A stretch of DNA of 64,000 bases from Chondrus crispus. Its lineage: Eukaryota; Rhodophyta; Florideophyceae; Gigartinales; Gigartinaceae. Location of the stretch: assembly GCF_000350225.1 (NCBI RefSeq), contig NW_005179057.1:526135-590134 (forward strand), read 5' to 3'. A program made the translations under genes and the position numbers. Under the pieces are notes generated by a model. It was given only the letters and a program-made list of their open reading frames with translations. It was not told the origin of the DNA and made no database searches. Below, piece after piece: positions 31,467-41,073 of the stretch; position 1 is the first letter of the stretch; each line of letters starts with the position of its first letter.

Positions 31467-32813
31467 GGTGTTTGCGAATAGGGGGTGTTGTTCGGATTTG
31501 AATAGGCGGCGGTAGCAAAGCGGCGCTTGCTCTTCTCTATATCTCTCCCTCTCGGAATCTCTTTTTTCTCTCTTGTCGTTGTCAGTCGTTACCCAAGGGT
31601 AGTCGTTTTTCGTTCTTGGTCTTCTCGCAGAGAGGGCGGGAAAGGTTTGCTTCCACCCTTCGCATTCGAATAAATGCAGGACATCCAATGGCCCACAGCT
31701 ATTTTACGGTAGGTGCCCGCTTGACAGTGATTTTGAGTGATTTCCTACGCTGAAAAAACAGGGCGGCGGTTGTGCGGATTGTTGCTGCGGTGTTGGCACA
31801 TCGTGAGTTTAGTAAGGCTGCTCTCGCGACGCACTGACAAGAATTCTACGCCAGCAACGAGAGCTGCAAGGGACTCCAGGGAGGCGTATGATACAGTGCT
31901 GTACTCCAGGGGCTTGTCCAGTCCATCGGTAATACAGTACAGTACAGTACAGTACAGTACTGCAACGAAAGCCGTAGGACGATACGAGTAAAGTTTACAG
32001 TACCCTCGCGGTGGGCACGTACCCCGCCTGAAGGTCCCCCCCAAGTCGAGTCATGCGCCGAGTGGGCAGCTGGACTTGTTGGACACCGTCGCGGCGAGAA
32101 CCGGTCTGCGAGCTTTGATGGACAAGATAGAAAGCTCGCCCACATGCAAAGTGACGCGCGACTGTCTCAAGCCATTCAGTGCCGCCAACCCGGCAGAGAC
32201 GGCGCAGGTCGCCGAGAGACCCCAACACAGGGACGCCCGAGCAATGATTGCCCGCACGCACTTGGTGGCGGAATGTCCCCGGATTCAGAAGCGTTGGTGC
32301 CAACTCCAGCAAGACAGGCCGGACGAGGACATGGGGGGGGTTCCAGGCAGGCGGCCGGCAGGGGTCCGGCAGTGGAAGCTGTCGGTGCGATCCGTAGGCG
32401 TGAATTTGTAAAAAGAATTACAGATATCCTAATTCAGTTGCCTCATGTTCCTATCAAAACGTTCTGTAATGCCCAAATCTGAATCACAGATTCGAACGTG
32501 TCCCTCCTGCTCCAGGCGCCAGGCATAAGAGTTCATGATAAAATGTGGCAAGTGACGGTTTTTTTCTAGGCATGTCTGGTGAAAAGGCCGTACCCTACCC
32601 AGTCCTTCACCGATTTTGACTTTTTAAAGCTCAATAAACACATAAAGCGCGCATATACAGTACTGTAGCTTTACAACTGTAACGAAATCACATCATGTGT
32701 TCATTCAAGGGAATGAAGTCACTTAAATGAACCCCTTTTACAGGTCTGAATCGCATGGAAACTAATTTGGCAACCTCAAGTAATGGCCGTGGCCCGAAAA
32801 AAACTCTTTATTC
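31467..32813. other. 5' flank of NB-ARC gene B
   Basis: Non-coding flank shared with copy A. It holds a TACAG microsatellite of five units (about 31933-31962) where copy A has about two. Short frames, such as those at 32076-32482, are conserved only as flank DNA and have no domain. Confidence 0.55.
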
Positions 32814-33184
32814 TAACAGTCAAATAATGTCCGTTAACTATTTTGGCAAACATAAACTATTTTGGCAACGCACTGCTTCCCTTTTTTGCCGCACTTTTCC
32901 GGAATGGCGATGATGGGCGGCTATCGATCGATATGGAAAAGCATATTACGTTGTAATTGCACGCCACAGCCTGGAATTTTTGGCGAACAAGCGAAAGTAA
33001 TGGGCTTTCGAATGGCGGTAAAAACAGAAAAGGCGCGCAGGTTATAATCAGTCACAGAGCTACCAAGGTTAGCAAGTGGCGGAGGCGGATCTGGGTGACT
33101 CGGTTTCGGACAAGTGCGGCAAAAAGGGGAAGCAGTGCGTTGCCAAAATAGTTTATATTTGCCAAAATAGTTACCGAACTGTTA
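32814..33184. mobile_element. MITE with about 80-bp TIRs, copy B
   Basis: 371-bp paralogue of 24704-25078 with the same TAACAGT...ACTGTTA ends. Its outer right edge is the boundary of the segmental duplication. Confidence 0.8.
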
Positions 33185-33723
33185 TCGCTGTCGAAGTGAG
33201 TGGAGTATACGCTACTGCGTAGGCGTGCAAATTCAAGTGGTGGTGCAATTGCTGTGGAAATAAAGAGTGGCGGTTGTGGCGTCAACGGCGTGTGCAGTGG
33301 TGGCGCGCGAAGCTGGAGGTGCTACGTGTTTCCAGAGTACTCACAGAGTACTCGAGAGAGAGGCTACGCCGGCAGAGCGTACGGATGGAGACCAGAGGTG
33401 GATGTCGCAAATTAGTGTCGTCGGCACAGGCGCGTGGAAATGGGTCCTGTTGTTTGGAGTAACGACCTCGGTGCTCGTCCCTGCTGCAGTAGTAACGGTC
33501 CTGAGATCAAGCCAATGTGAGATCAAGCCGGAGTGAGGTCAAGCCAACCTGCAATAACATTTAAAGTTTATGCAGCGATACAGTTCTCCTGACTCTACCA
33601 CGCATCACGTAAACTCCCCCACACCTCCGTGTTGCGCCGCTGCCGCACCTCCTTTGATCCCAGTATGTACACCAACCAGACGACGCCACCGACAACAGAC
33701 CAAATCTCCCCACGTTGAAAGTG
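33185..33723. other. Intergenic, no recognised gene
   Basis: Unique sequence beyond the duplication edge. I see no domain, terminal repeat or RNA gene. Confidence 0.4.
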
Positions 33724-34619
33724 TAAGAGCATTTCCAACGCGCAATTCTGCGTTGCATAGAATCAATTTTGGAACACCAACGCGAAATTCTGTGCATTTC
33801 CAAGATCGTATTGGACGATTTCTGATTCTATGCCCGCTCCTATACTGTAGATCTGAAAACGATCTACAGTATATATATATAGCTCGGATAGAATTCCCTA
33901 TAGAACGCCACGCGGACGGCGTGTCCGCCGCCTTTCCAATGTTTTCCCGCAAACTTCAGTTCCTCTTGGCGGAAAGGCGACTGCAGAACGGTCGGGAGAG
34001 CTTTTGCGCGGGTCCATGTCTGTCACTCAGTCAAGCTAGCGGCTGGAAGCCGCGCCAGACACCTCGCGTTCTAGTCGGCGCGGGCGGTTGTGGCGCACCC
34101 TGCGCCACAACTGCGAGCGGAGATCGGCGGACACCAGGTGGCAGACACAACACGGTGCCTCTCCCGGGCAGTACGTCTATGCCGTGCTCAGACAGCCAGG
34201 CGGTGAAAGTCGCGAGGGTAGAGGGGATGCGTGTGGGGATGAGGGAGGTGTTGTACGGGGGACGCTGATTGGAGATGCTGTGTTTGGGGAAAGAGTTTGT
34301 GCAGTTCGTGGAGAGGGGGTTTGAGGGAAGACCAGAGAGGATCGTGGACCAAGCTTCGGAGAGCGGTGAGCAGGGGAAGGATAGTCAGACAAAAGTCTCA
34401 AGGCAGGCGGCAGGCGGCGGGCGACGCCGCGCGCGTTGGCAATGTGAATCTGCTGCAATAGAAACGCAAACTGGCGTTGGGGTTGACGCGGTTAGAATAA
34501 GCGTGAATAGATTGACTACACGTCACATACTGTAAATCTATTGGAACAACCGGCGAATTGTAAGCTTACACGTTTCAGTTCTATCCCGCTATAGAACCGC
34601 GGCGGTGGCGATGCTCTTA
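33724..34619. mobile_element. MITE-like element with TAAGAGCAT ends
   Basis: Begins TAAGAGCATTTCCAACGCG and ends in the complement of TAAGAGCATCGCCACCGC, giving about 18-bp imperfect inverted ends. Structured ends include a perfect 13-bp-arm hairpin at 33841-33873 (arm TATACTGTAGATC), TGTAAGCTTACA at 34559-34570 and GTTCTAT/ATAGAAC at 34578-34597. The interior (about 33990-34450) is GC-rich and may include captured host DNA; no protein recognised. GAGCATCnCCAnCG ends recall Tourist-type MITEs. Confidence 0.6.
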
Positions 34620-35620
34620 GCGCAATAGGAACTGTATAAAGATCCTTTCAGATTTGTCGCAAATCATTGCTGCTCCATCAACTCCAAAGAAAGCGAGGTG
34701 CGAGACCGTGATTTTATCGACGCCTGTTGCGATAACCAAGGTTTCCAATGATACCTTCAACCTTCTGCGTTCTTTAAGTTACGACGTTATCACACCGCTG
34801 TACGGCAGTTCCCTAGCGATGTGGCCATCGATTGATTTTGCTTTCATGAGGGAGCGAGATGGCTTTTGCCCTAGGAGAAATATAACGAAGAAGCGTGATT
34901 TATTGTGTCTAAGGTTGCAGTTCCAACTTCTTCGGGCGGTTGGTTTGGGATGACGTGTGGGGCTTTTGACTACTAGTGTTTGGATACTGTACCGGGAGCA
35001 GAAGTCGTTTTTTTTGATGATTGTCTCGCTGCCCTTGTCGCTGCAGCCCCCTTAAAATGATACCCTGTACCACGAACGAACTGTACATTCACTGTAGCGA
35101 CAATGTCGCTGTGTGCATCAAGTCCTACAGCACAGAGTTGTGCTGCGACTGGAACGAATTCATGGCCTTGTGAGACGTTTTCTCTGGGCCAATCCTAGTC
35201 TTAAAAGTGTCGCAAGTTCTAAACTCCCCGAGTGCTTGGTTGCTCTATTCAGGTGACCAAGGCATTGCAGCGGAAACCCATTTGTGAAACGACGAGATGG
35301 CGCGGCGGACACGTGCATGTCGGTGTTTTAGTGTGGCCGAAAAAGAGAGCCTGGGTATGGGAAACGGAACCTTTGATGAGATCAAGAGATGTGCACGTTG
35401 GCACAATCGGCGGCGGCAACGATGACGTCGAACATGTGGTACTATCGTACACGCATGGCGGCGCACTGTAAATACGCCCAGGCGTCCATTCTGGACATTC
35501 AAAAGAGATCTCGAGTGCCCAGACGTCCATGCTGCGCATTCCGAAGAGATCTCGAGTCCTCTTGCTTGGCCGACGGCCGTCATACTGTACACATCCGCGA
35601 CTACGCGACTACTGTACATG
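34620..35620. other. Intergenic with small hairpins
   Basis: No gene recognised. Hairpins: AGCGACA/TGTCGCT with a 1-nt loop (35096-35110) and CAGCACA/TGTGCTG with a 4-nt loop (35128-35145). A diverged direct repeat sharing AAGAGATCTCGAGT lies at about 35483-35560. Confidence 0.5.
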
Positions 35621-35907
35621 AGAGCGGCGCATTGTTGCCGTGTTCAGACTCTATGCTAGCGAGCTGTCTCAGAGTTAATGCACACCAGCAGTAAGAACAC
35701 CGCTCTCCCACACCGCGCCCGTAAGAGGTGTATCCCGTCTCATGCCCCCGGGCAAGCTGTCCATATCTCTCCAACAAACCGCACTTCCTTGCTTCACATT
35801 TCCAACCGCCCTCTGTTTCGAACATAAAGACAACACATTTTAACCATCCACTTCCTCCTCCCCAGGTTTTAATCCATCCTTCTCGTTCGCCTCTCCGTCT
35901 CGCAGCT
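35621..35907 (+). promoter_or_regulatory. Conserved upstream flank of membrane protein gene
   Basis: Contains GAGAGCGGCGCATTGTTGCC, matched by GAGAGCGACGCATTGTTGCC upstream of the paralogue at about 43526, and a pyrimidine-rich run just before the ATG in both copies. The gene duplication therefore included the promoter region. No TATA box is certain. Confidence 0.45.
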
Positions 35908-37557
35908 ATGACTCTCCTCCAGGAGTTGAATGCCACGCCCGACTTTAGCTTTTCTACAGTCCAAACGTCCAGCGACATCATCAACGCCCTCATCATATCA
36001 CTGCTCACTGTTTTCGTTATCTCCAACATCCTGTCAGTCACCTCCAAGCTTATCTTCAGCTCCCGCGAAAAAAGCTTCGAGTACCTCTCCTGGGTCCGTT
36101 CCTTTATCTTTGTCAACAGCGACGACCCCATCCGCATTTTCTCCTGGATTTGGCACAGGTACTCATACAAGGAGAAGGGCTGCACACGTTACAGGAACGA
36201 AATCCAACTCCGCAGGCTTGTCCTCCCCCTTCTGGCGAGGCTCTTCATTTTGGTTACTGCCATCACATCTGTTGCCATCTCCATCCCGAGCGAAAAGCGC
36301 CTGAGTGGGTGTGAGAAGGGCGATTTTCGAATCCAAATGGACCCTAACGTTCGAAAGCCAGCTCCGGATTTAAATAGGGTTTGCGCCGACATTCCGCTGA
36401 CAACTACACTAGGCAAAGTCAGATCTCGTGTGTCGTACTGCTCTTGCTTGGTGGACTTTGGATCTAACGTCCCTGTATCGAAAGGCGAAGGCGGAATAAT
36501 TACAATCACCACAGCGTCGGGTCAACTATGGACCGCATTGGTGAGCAAGAACAACACTGCAGCGAGTGCCTTCTACATCCAGTGGGTCAAGGACAGACGG
36601 CAAAGAGACAATGACAAATCGCTCCTCTTCACAAATGTTGAAAAGATCGACTCTGATGATCATCTCCAAGTCATTGCCAACGCACTCCGTTCAGAGACAG
36701 TACAGCAGTGCACAGCCAAAGGTACTTCTGACAAGTTACCGTCAGAGGACAACAGCCTTATAGCGAAAGCGCAGATATTGGATTGCGATTTTGATCCCCT
36801 CAGTCTCATAGCGAGGGTCCAAGCGTATGTCACAGGCTCATTGACTTTGAACAAGCTTCGTCGTGGCGAAATGGACAATCGGTTGGAGTTGAATCCCCTC
36901 ACCGGCGAAGTGCGTGAAACGGCGGCATGTCCAATTGACGTTGTTGTCAGTCGCCCGATCGTCAACATCCTCCCGCTCGCTCTCATGCTCGTCTTGTGGG
37001 GTATCATCAACGTACTCGTTAGCATTTACACATCCAGGCGCGGAAACGCTTTCGACATGGGCTTCCATATCATCAAGGAAGCACTGGGGCACGACACGAC
37101 TTCCAACCCTCTGGAAGAAAACTCGAATCGCGGAGAGGCGATGGAACTGCCCTTGCGCAAATGGCGCTGCGGCGCTGGTGCTGCGCATGAAGGCTTCATC
37201 GGGCGAGATGGAGATGTCCCAGTGCAGGGCTTTGACTCCTTTACAAACGTGTGTGGTTGCACGCAAGTGGTGACGGAGATAGAAGCAGCGAGTGCGCTGC
37301 CAGACTCCGCGCCTGGCACGATGGCTCCGGCCGACGAGCTGTGGCGTGGGGATGTGCATCCGCGGTTGCAAGGACAGGCGTCGACTTTATCATCGGCGGC
37401 CCCGACTGACAACTTTGCATCGCAGACGGCCGCGGTGAGCAGCTCGTGGTCTGCGTCCGGGCTGCCGCAGCGGTTGCCCCAACCGGGACCAGCTTTTATG
37501 ACGCTGCCTCCAGCTATGCAACATTCAACAGAGTCGGGGCGGCCGGGGCAGGAGTAG
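35908..37557 (+). CDS. Three-helix membrane protein of unknown function
   Basis: 549-aa intact protein. The start is the ATG shared with the paralogue at 43839 (MTLLQxL); the longer frame starts at GTG. Predicted membrane segments: residues about 30-50 (ALIISLLTVFVISNILSVT), about 107-130 (LVLPLLARLFILVTAITSVA) and about 350-372 (NILPLALMLVLWGIINVLVSIY). Between the second and third lies a domain of about 220 residues with spaced cysteines (GCEKGDF, VCADIPL, SYCSCL, LDCDFD), likely exposed to the lumen or exterior. A tail of about 175 residues follows, Pro/Ser/Ala-rich at its end. No family recognised. The duplicated state suggests a lineage-specific family. The distal Cys-rich part is more diverged between copies than the membrane parts. 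Confidence 0.8.
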   Translation: MTLLQELNATPDFSFSTVQTSSDIINALIISLLTVFVISNILSVTSKLIFSSREKSFEYLSWVRSFIFVNSDDPIRIFSWIWHRYSYKEKGCTRYRNEIQLRRLVLPLLARLFILVTAITSVAISIPSEKRLSGCEKGDFRIQMDPNVRKPAPDLNRVCADIPLTTTLGKVRSRVSYCSCLVDFGSNVPVSKGEGGIITITTASGQLWTALVSKNNTAASAFYIQWVKDRRQRDNDKSLLFTNVEKIDSDDHLQVIANALRSETVQQCTAKGTSDKLPSEDNSLIAKAQILDCDFDPLSLIARVQAYVTGSLTLNKLRRGEMDNRLELNPLTGEVRETAACPIDVVVSRPIVNILPLALMLVLWGIINVLVSIYTSRRGNAFDMGFHIIKEALGHDTTSNPLEENSNRGEAMELPLRKWRCGAGAAHEGFIGRDGDVPVQGFDSFTNVCGCTQVVTEIEAASALPDSAPGTMAPADELWRGDVHPRLQGQASTLSSAAPTDNFASQTAAVSSSWSASGLPQRLPQPGPAFMTLPPAMQHSTESGRPGQE

Positions 37558-37637
37558 CCAAGGTGCCGACTTCGTGCTTTGGCACCACCGGCTCAACATG
37601 ATGATCAAAAAGTGAAAATTCAAAATTCAAATAGTGA

Positions 37638-38850
37638 GGGAGGGTCTTAACTTGCCCGGGTTTGCTTTGCTTGCCCGAGTTTGCCGGTCATTTATTAATT
37701 TATTAATGTAAGTACACGCCTTCCCCTTACGTTAGTAGTGGACAGGTGTCCCAGAGCGACGGTGCTGACTTACAGAGGCATACAGCGCCATAAATTGCCA
37801 GAACACAACGGGGAGGACACTGTGGGTTCTACAAATTCGCTCCGAGGACGCATCGACAGGGACGTGACATGCTGCAGCGTCAAACAACTTCGCCCGAGGG
37901 ACGCGTCGACATGGACGCGAGACGCTGCAGCGTCGCTCGCTTCCGACCCAGAACGTGGCCATTGCGGGTGATCCCAGATCACCGGGATAAATAATTGATC
38001 TCACCCCCTACTTCTCTCCTTACTACTCCGCGGGATAGCGTATCAATCGCCGGCGCTGTTTGGTCAAAAAACGGATCTACAACCACTGCCCAGTATCGCC
38101 GTTCGCCTCCCCTCCTTTCTTCTCAATCTAATCACTCCCACGCAATGCACGGCAATAGAATCATCACTGCTACGACCGCACTAACCGCAACCGCAGCTCT
38201 ATTCTCCCTCCTTTCATTGCACCAAGCTATTTCAAACTATCCTCGACCCCAAAAATTCACAAAGCCCTTAGATCTCGGACGGGGATGGACTTTTGTCAGA
38301 GCCAACAGGATTTTTAACGACAAAGAATTCAGTCGTACATACCGTACGGAGGGGGGGATAATATTTGGTCAGAAACGTCCGCTGCAGACGAGGAAGCAAT
38401 AGTGAGAGACTTTGCGTTGGTGGTCCCCGTCTTAAGAATGGTGGGAGTCAGAGAGATGCACCAGAGGCGCGGAGAACGGCGCACGTGGCATTGAGGTGTG
38501 GAAGCCATTTTCAGGAAAGTAGTCGGCAGAGAGGTGCTTCGTAGAGTTGGGTTGCCTTTGCGAGATGGCAGGTGCATAGATTTTTGCAAAGGGAAAGTTG
38601 AGGATGTTTTCGGCAAGGGGCAAGCACTGCGTCCACCGGAGCACAGCGTCCAAATTCGAAAGTTACAAACTTACAAAAGTAGCCAATATATGATTGACAT
38701 TTGTCATTACACACTGACATTACTTGAGCTTGCAGTGTAGGGTCGTACTTAGTTTCAAATCATATATTAACGCCCAGTAGCCAATAGTAGTGCAAATCAT
38801 GGCTCGGGGCAAGCAAACCCGAGCAAACTCGGGCAAGTTAAGACCCTCCC
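37638..38850. mobile_element. Non-autonomous Harbinger-like element
   Basis: 1213 bp, flanked by the 3-bp duplication TGA (37635-37637 and 38851-38853). It has perfect 21-bp inverted ends starting GGGAGGGTCTTAACTTGCCC, followed by further GTTTGC/TTGCCC repeats. It keeps a small remnant of a transposase N-terminus (38145-38402). A 3-bp target duplication and the transposase relic place it with PIF/Harbinger elements. Confidence 0.75.
38145..38402 (+). pseudogene. Transposase N-terminal relic
   Basis: An 85-codon frame, MHGNRIITATTALTATAALF onward, with the segment FVRANRIFNDKEFSRTYRT. It parallels the Harbinger transposase encoded at 39278 (AAAVAAIAATTAVILLENSQ, then FDRCHMYLSDHEFQKCFRL). The frame ends after this region, so no catalytic domain remains. 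The alignment is by eye and modest. Confidence 0.45.
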
Positions 38851-39277
38851 TGAGCTTTGAACACCCCGATCTGTTTTGGCAAAATTTGGTGGCTGAAACC
38901 TCCCAAAAGAAAACTTGAAACCGTGGATGACATCAAAATTGAAAAGAAACAAAATTCGCAGACTATTAGGTTATGATAACGCTAGGTTGATAGACACTAG
39001 AGTGCTCAGGAAAGTGGTAGTCTTGAGGTCTCAAGACAACGTACTTAGGGTCGTTCTAAACAGCGGATTAGTTCGTTACGTTTTGCACGAGATTATCATA
39101 CATTTGTGCAATTTGCATTTTTGTTCTAAACCATGTCCAGATTTCGCACGCAATTTACGCAACCAAGTGGCGGTTATCTAGTGGTACTTGTTGCAGTTTT
39201 GGTCAAGGGCAGCATGCGTATCCTCTTTGGTGCCCTGCTTGTTGGTGCCGGTCGACAACTCCAGCGGAGCACTTCAC

Positions 39278-40546
39278 ATGAGTGTTAAGGATGGTGACGA
39301 GGAATGCGGTGACGCTGATGATTATGTTACGTGCGCAGCAGCTGTTGCTGCCATTGCTGCGACAACAGCTGTAATCCTTTTGGAAAACTCACAGCGGCGA
39401 AGGGAAAATATACGAAGCGTCGAGAAAGGCGTAACAAAGATCAGATTCCGGGATGCTTTTGATCGATGCCATATGTACCTCAGCGATCATGAATTTCAGA
39501 AGTGCTTTAGACTGCCGCGAAATGTCTTTTTCCGTTTACTTGATGCTCTAACGCCTTTGCTGCAACGAAACACTGCGATGGCTGCCCGATCCAGCGGTGG
39601 AAGAGTAGATCCAGCAGTGAGGCTGGCTTTGACGCTTCGTATGCTTGCCGGTGCATCGCACCATGGTTTAGTGATGCTCTTTCGAATTGGGACTTCTACT
39701 GCGTACGAAGTGTTCCACAGTACAATTGATGCAATTTTATCTACCTTGCACTTACCCGGCGTACCGCTTCAGGATGCTAACTCTTTACATAACTTAGCTA
39801 GCGGCTTCTGCAGTTCAAGATCTACCCCTAGCCCACTCTGGGGATGCATTGGGGCTCTTGATGGACTTGTCATAAAGGTTGCAAAACCGTCTGAAAGCTC
39901 GGTCCCACGGGCTTACTTCTGCCGCAAAGGACACTACGGTATACCGGTTCAGGCAGTTGTTGACTCATCTTATAGGTTTTTGTATATGTCTGCATTGTGT
40001 ACTGGAAGTACACATGACTCCCTTGCCTTTGCAGTTTCCGCTCTCGGTAGACAATTGATGAATAGTGAAACAATGATGACCGGTTACTGGATTGCCGCAG
40101 ACGCGGCATTTGAGTGCTTAAATTCGCTCGTAACGCCGTGGAGTACTTCGCAGATTGCAGATCCGGAACACGGCGATGCTCGGGATGCATTTAATTTTTA
40201 TCAATCGTCGCTCCGTATGCATGTGGAACAGAGCTTCGGAATGCTCATTGCAAGATTTGGAATTCTTTGGAGACAGATGAAGTTCTCTTTATCAAGGGTA
40301 CCTGCTGTGCTGGCAGCATGTATGAGAGTTCACAATTACTGCATCGATAACAAAGTTATGCCAATGCGCAGCGCAATGTCCACGCAAGATAGAGACATTT
40401 TAGATATGGCATTTAACAAATGGTGGGAGGCGGCGACTAGTCTTCGTGACCAAGACCAGGGCCGACGCAGGGATTTAGAGTCATCACACGTACGTGATCA
40501 TCTCACAGCCCACCTCAAAGAATTGGGGTTCTTTCGACCCTCGTAG
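39278..40546 (+). CDS. PIF/Harbinger transposase (DDE_Tnp_4 type)
   Basis: 422 aa from the first ATG. Shows the family order: N-terminal helical region, FRLPRNVFFRLLDAL (typical pre-catalytic helix), RLALTLRMLAGASHH, the helix-turn-helix-like FRIGTSTAYEVFH, then catalytic strands GCIGALDGLVIKV (first Asp), YWIAADAAFEC (second Asp) and MHVEQSFGMLIARFGILW (Glu), followed by CMRVHNYCID. The length is normal for the family. It acts with a partner protein encoded convergently at 41074-42483. The frame is intact with no missing catalytic residue. Upstream, the frame continues to 39188 only through a non-ATG codon. Confidence 0.9.
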   Translation: MSVKDGDEECGDADDYVTCAAAVAAIAATTAVILLENSQRRRENIRSVEKGVTKIRFRDAFDRCHMYLSDHEFQKCFRLPRNVFFRLLDALTPLLQRNTAMAARSSGGRVDPAVRLALTLRMLAGASHHGLVMLFRIGTSTAYEVFHSTIDAILSTLHLPGVPLQDANSLHNLASGFCSSRSTPSPLWGCIGALDGLVIKVAKPSESSVPRAYFCRKGHYGIPVQAVVDSSYRFLYMSALCTGSTHDSLAFAVSALGRQLMNSETMMTGYWIAADAAFECLNSLVTPWSTSQIADPEHGDARDAFNFYQSSLRMHVEQSFGMLIARFGILWRQMKFSLSRVPAVLAACMRVHNYCIDNKVMPMRSAMSTQDRDILDMAFNKWWEAATSLRDQDQGRRRDLESSHVRDHLTAHLKELGFFRPS

Positions 40547-40876
40547 AGACAACCTCCTGATTATCACAATAAAAAAGGTCCGTGAAGGGAGTTCACATTG
40601 CGCCAGGTAAGTAGGGATTTGCATCAACGCGCGTGTAATTATAGTAAACATCTGAGGTCGAGTCGGGGAACTTCGACGCAGGGTATAAGCTCCGGAGAGA
40701 CCCGTACCATGCTGTACGCAGATGAACATGAGATGACGTAGAGGAGGCATGGCCGAACGTCCGATTTCTCCCCGCCGAAAGCGGCGAACACAGGGGAGGT
40801 CGCACCATTCGAGGGGCGGCGGCAGGCGTCCTAGGAGGGGGCGCCACAGAGGTGAAGCAGCGGAGGGGTGCCCTGC

Positions 40877-41060
40877 CCCCTTCCTCCCTTGCTCCCGTAC
40901 CGCCCTACTCCCTGCCTCCCTTCCTCCCTTGCTCCCGTACCGCTCTGCCCCCTGCCTCCCTTCTTCCCTTGCTCCCGTACCGCCCTGCCCCCTGCCTCCC
41001 TTCCTCCATTGCTCCCGTACCGCCCTGCCGCCTGCCTCCCTTCCTCCCTTGCTCTTTTAC
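40877..41060. repeat. 40-bp minisatellite between the Harbinger genes
   Basis: GCTCCCGTAC recurs at 40891, 40931, 40971 and 41011, an exact 40-bp period over about 4.5 units with Pro/Leu-type C/T-rich sequence. It lies in the gap between the two convergent genes and covers the probable 3' untranslated region of the accessory gene or transposase. Confidence 0.9.
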
Positions 41061-41073
41061 CCGCATATGTCCT

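Larger units (their letters stand above)
27554..33184. repeat. Segmental duplication, copy B (uninterrupted)
   Basis: Paralogue of copy A. It retains the junction TGCGGTGTTGGCACATCG near 31786-31803 where copy A holds Copia-1, so Copia-1 arrived after the duplication. Ends at the outer edge of the MITE at 33184. Confidence 0.85.

Noticed and set aside
31467-31688. N-terminal extension of 74 residues on NB-ARC gene B
   Set aside because: The extension starts at a non-ATG codon and has no counterpart in copy A, where homology begins at MADPYS.
35728-35907. N-terminal extension of the membrane protein gene
   Set aside because: It begins at GTG, is not conserved in the paralogue, and lies in a pyrimidine-rich leader.
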